A stretch of DNA of 64,000 nt from the NCBI RefSeq assembly GCF_019795105.1, contig NZ_JAIMFO010000005.1:304389-368388 (forward strand), in the 5' to 3' direction. Numbering within the stretch: position 1 is the first letter of the stretch; the number at the start of each line of letters is the position of its first letter. Of the stretch, positions 61,881 to 64,000 are shown one piece after another. A program made the position numbers and the translations under genes. Source of the DNA: Collinsella ureilytica. GTDB lineage: Bacteria; Actinomycetota; Coriobacteriia; Coriobacteriales; Coriobacteriaceae. The notes beneath the pieces were generated by a model. The model was not told the DNA's origin. It made no database searches and saw only the letters and a program-made list of their open reading frames with translations.

Positions 61881-63254
61881 TTACTCGCCAGCCTCCGCTA
61901 TGTCATATGCGTGACGGCGTGTTACTTTCCAAGTAAATGCAATTAAAACACCTACTGCAATAGCAGCGCCGATGGCGAGGTAATTACCTGAAAATACCTG
62001 ATAGATGAGGTAACGGAAGGGATTGCCACCATCCAAGAATGCCGTAACAAGGCTCCCAGAAGCAGACGTATCATAGCCAACGTTTTGCGCCAGCTGCGTA
62101 ATCAAAGGAGCAGCAGCCGAGCAAATGAGCAGATCCCCAATCAGGCAAGGGATTGCCACGATTACCGCACGCACAATGTTTTGGTTGCAGGCAACCACAA
62201 TCATGGAACAAAAGACTGCAATGTTGGCAAGGTCGGCAACGGGCAGCGTGCGATTTCCCGGCACTACAAAAGCCAACAAGACTGCAATCGGCGTTAACAA
62301 CAATCCCGTTGAAATAATGGCCGGGTTACCAATTGCAACTGCAATATCCAAACCAATATTAAAGTCAGTGCGATCGGGGAACCGCTTTGCCATAAACTCA
62401 CGCACGCCATCAGAAAGTGGAATCAGGCCGTCCATCAAAATACGCGTCATACGCGGCAGGATATACATAACAGCGCCCAAGGTAATTGCGAGCTTGAGCA
62501 GGCTATTGAAGTCATATCCGGCAAGCAAACCAAGCATCAGACCCAAGAAGAATCCGATCATCATCGACTCACCAAAGATACCCAAGCGCTTCTGAATGGT
62601 CTCAGGATCTGCATGTAGTTTATTAAGACCAGGGATCTTGTCGATTAACCAGTTGCCGAGCAAACCGATTGGGAAGAACACCGCACTTGAAAGGGTGGGG
62701 AGAGAAACCCCAGGCAGGTTGCAGTGCTTCTGCACAAGCGGGGCACTCCAGTCAGCGATTTTGATAATCACCACTGCTGCAATTCCTGCGCCTACCAGAC
62801 CCAGGGCAAAATTGCCTGTCGCGACATAAACGAGGCATCCCGCAAAAGCAAAGTGCCAGTAGTTCCAAATATCAATATCGATCGTGCGCGTCCATTTAAA
62901 GGCAATCATCACAAGATTAATGACCAACGTAAGCACGATTGCAAATGGGGCAATAGGAGTTCCCCAGGTAATGGCTGCAAGCGGTGTCCAGCCAAGATCC
63001 ACTGCGGGCATGTGAAGCCCGGTGCGCTCAACCATGGCTTGAGCCGCAGGGCCAACCACGCTTCCCATCAGGTTAAAGATGGTGAAAACACCTACGAAGC
63101 CGATGCCCGCCATAAGGGCTGAACGAAATGCCTTCTGAGGCTTGATGCGAAAACACAGCGCGATGACTAAAATCACGCAAGGCAGCATGACTGTTGCATC
63201 AAAGCTCAAGACATACTGCACAACCTCATTTAGGGTTGATGCAAACTCTTCCAT
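61881..63254 (-). CDS. galactitol-type PTS membrane subunit IIC (second locus)
   Basis: A 457-residue GatC-family permease, a paralogue of the one at 37644: IDIDIWNYWHFAFAGCLV, GLIPLSDGVREFMAKRFPDR and IGLDIAVAIGNPAIISTGLL. Start 63254 has GGGAGGAACC upstream. Followed by a hairpin, the kinase and IIA; preceded by IIB 314 bp away. Together they form a complete PTS with its own kinase. Confidence 0.93.
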   Translation of the reverse strand: MEEFASTLNEVVQYVLSFDATVMLPCVILVIALCFRIKPQKAFRSALMAGIGFVGVFTIFNLMGSVVGPAAQAMVERTGLHMPAVDLGWTPLAAITWGTPIAPFAIVLTLVINLVMIAFKWTRTIDIDIWNYWHFAFAGCLVYVATGNFALGLVGAGIAAVVIIKIADWSAPLVQKHCNLPGVSLPTLSSAVFFPIGLLGNWLIDKIPGLNKLHADPETIQKRLGIFGESMMIGFFLGLMLGLLAGYDFNSLLKLAITLGAVMYILPRMTRILMDGLIPLSDGVREFMAKRFPDRTDFNIGLDIAVAIGNPAIISTGLLLTPIAVLLAFVVPGNRTLPVADLANIAVFCSMIVVACNQNIVRAVIVAIPCLIGDLLICSAAAPLITQLAQNVGYDTSASGSLVTAFLDGGNPFRYLIYQVFSGNYLAIGAAIAVGVLIAFTWKVTRRHAYDIAEAGE

Positions 63255-63568
63255 GGTTCCTCCCGTGTTTGTTGTTGTGTGCCAATAGGTTTTGAATACG
63301 CTTGATCGATCTAAAAATGCAGACGAGTCCTTCAGGGGTGGCAAGCACCCCTTTTCCTGTGTTCAACTGTTTTTTGAATGAGACCGGTGAGCGGTGCAGT
63401 GTGTCGCCGTTCGACTGCTCACGTGTGCGGTTGAAGCCTGCTGAGCTGCACGCCTTGTACGTGTACGCCCACAGAGGCTACGAGCTCACTTCGCACTCAT
63501 ATGCCATTCAGGCGAACTCAGCGAGTCACCTCGTTTGTGAAACAAGCATAAGCACGGCTGGCCGCCGC
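63255..63568. other. 314-bp gap between PTS IIB and IIC genes
   Basis: No gene or clear terminator. The first galactitol-type locus has a comparable 214-bp gap at the same place, unusual for subunits that normally lie within a few bases. Confidence 0.4.
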
Positions 63569-63853
63569 CTAAGATCGGAGAATGTCTTCGATCTCTTGAT
63601 ACGTCTTCTCGGCACCAAAGCCCATGAGAATAGGCAGGCCCATTACCACCGGTGTTTTGATCTTTGCCGGCACCTGGCAGGTTGCCACAATCAGGTCAAA
63701 CTCGTCGCCAATCTGCGCAACGCTGGCAACATTACGCTGATCAAACTCGCAGTCAAGCCCGTGCTCCAAGCAATACTCCTTGACCTTCTCTTCCACCACG
63801 GTTGACGTGGCAACGCCTGTCGCACAAACAAACAGCACCTTTTTCTTTGCCAT
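63569..63853 (-). CDS. galactitol-type PTS IIB subunit (second locus)
   Basis: A 94-residue phosphocarrier: MAKKKVLFVCATGVATSTVV carries the phosphorylated Cys10. GGGAG lies 7 nt before ATG 63853. It precedes the IIC gene of the same operon. Confidence 0.93.
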   Translation of the reverse strand: MAKKKVLFVCATGVATSTVVEEKVKEYCLEHGLDCEFDQRNVASVAQIGDEFDLIVATCQVPAKIKTPVVMGLPILMGFGAEKTYQEIEDILRS

Positions 63854-63909
63854 GGCAATCTCCCTTCTGTATCCACCTTGCATGGCCTAAACCCGCGCCC
63901 GTACTCCCC

Positions 63910-64000
63910 TTACGCCGCTGCTTTGTCCTCAAGCCCGTTAATAGCAAGCTGGGTTTTTCGGGCAACCTCGCTCACTGCAGCTCTGGCTCGAAGCAATACG
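63910..64000 (-). CDS. C-terminal end of a gene that begins outside the window
   Basis: The frame VLLRARAAVSEVARKTQLAI..GLEDKAAA ends at TAA 63912-63910, 57 bp upstream of the IIB start. Thirty codons are too few to identify the protein; position suggests the preceding gene of the PTS operon. Confidence 0.5.
   Translation of the reverse strand, partial: VLLRARAAVSEVARKTQLAINGLEDKAAA

Overview
The window most resembles the chromosome of a saccharolytic, host-associated actinomycete of the class Coriobacteriia (Atopobiaceae-like: Lancefieldella, Atopobium or Olsenella). This is inferred from gene content: many PTS sugar transporters, LPXTG-type surface proteins, MurNAc recycling, strong Shine-Dalgarno sites and roughly balanced base composition. 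No 16S rRNA is present, so the placement is tentative.

Layout. 1-5.8 kb: the 5' part of a DUF2207 membrane protein, glutamyl-Q tRNA(Asp) synthetase, a LAQTG-anchored surface protein with a G9 tract in its leader, and ferritin. 5.9-10.3 kb: a decaying, apparently acquired block with three frameshifted genes (an HTH/LPQTG chimera, a maltose-type acetyltransferase, beta-glucuronidase). 10.4-15.4 kb: ClbS/DfsB protein, a TetR regulator and a heterodimeric ABC exporter. 15.8-21.4 kb: a 1121-residue CAP-domain/coiled-coil wall protein with an LPQTF sorting signal, a broken ascorbate-type PTS (IIC plus a IIB stump) and a RelBE toxin-antitoxin pair. 21.7-24.9 kb: tRNA-Arg, a large TPR protein, tRNA-Ser. 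25.7-31.7 kb: a divergent MurNAc (cell-wall sugar) recycling locus: mupG, murQ and an RpiR regulator on one side, a lipoprotein esterase and a MurNAc PTS on the other. 32-39.6 kb: serS, an SPFH protein, glyA, tRNA-Leu and a galactitol-type PTS IIB/IIC pair. 40-46 kb: an SDR, tRNA-Leu, a Ppx/GppA phosphatase, a DivIC/FtsB-like divisome protein, enolase. 46.7-52 kb: mazG, a YfcE-type phosphodiesterase, an Spx/ArsC protein, a Gx transporter with ApbE, metA. 52-58 kb: a deletion-damaged ABC transporter and an intact iron-type ABC importer. 58-64 kb: a YitT protein and a second galactitol-type PTS operon (IIB, IIC, kinase, IIA).

The most unusual property is a family of degenerate tandem repeats that fills intergenic gaps and also enters otherwise conserved genes. 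Four loci with unrelated sequences share a 21-nt period (two intergenic, two inside coding sequences), two share a 13-nt period, and other loci have 15, 18, 29-30, 50, about 65 and 116 nt periods. Some repeats are clearly copied from adjacent functional DNA: the 3' half of a tRNA-Leu and the stop-codon region of the YitT gene. A separate 96-bp element occurs twice about 200 bp upstream of different genes in the same relative orientation. These patterns, the G9 tract, the non-canonical sorting signal, and the esterase placed directly before a MurNAc PTS are the points most worth following up.
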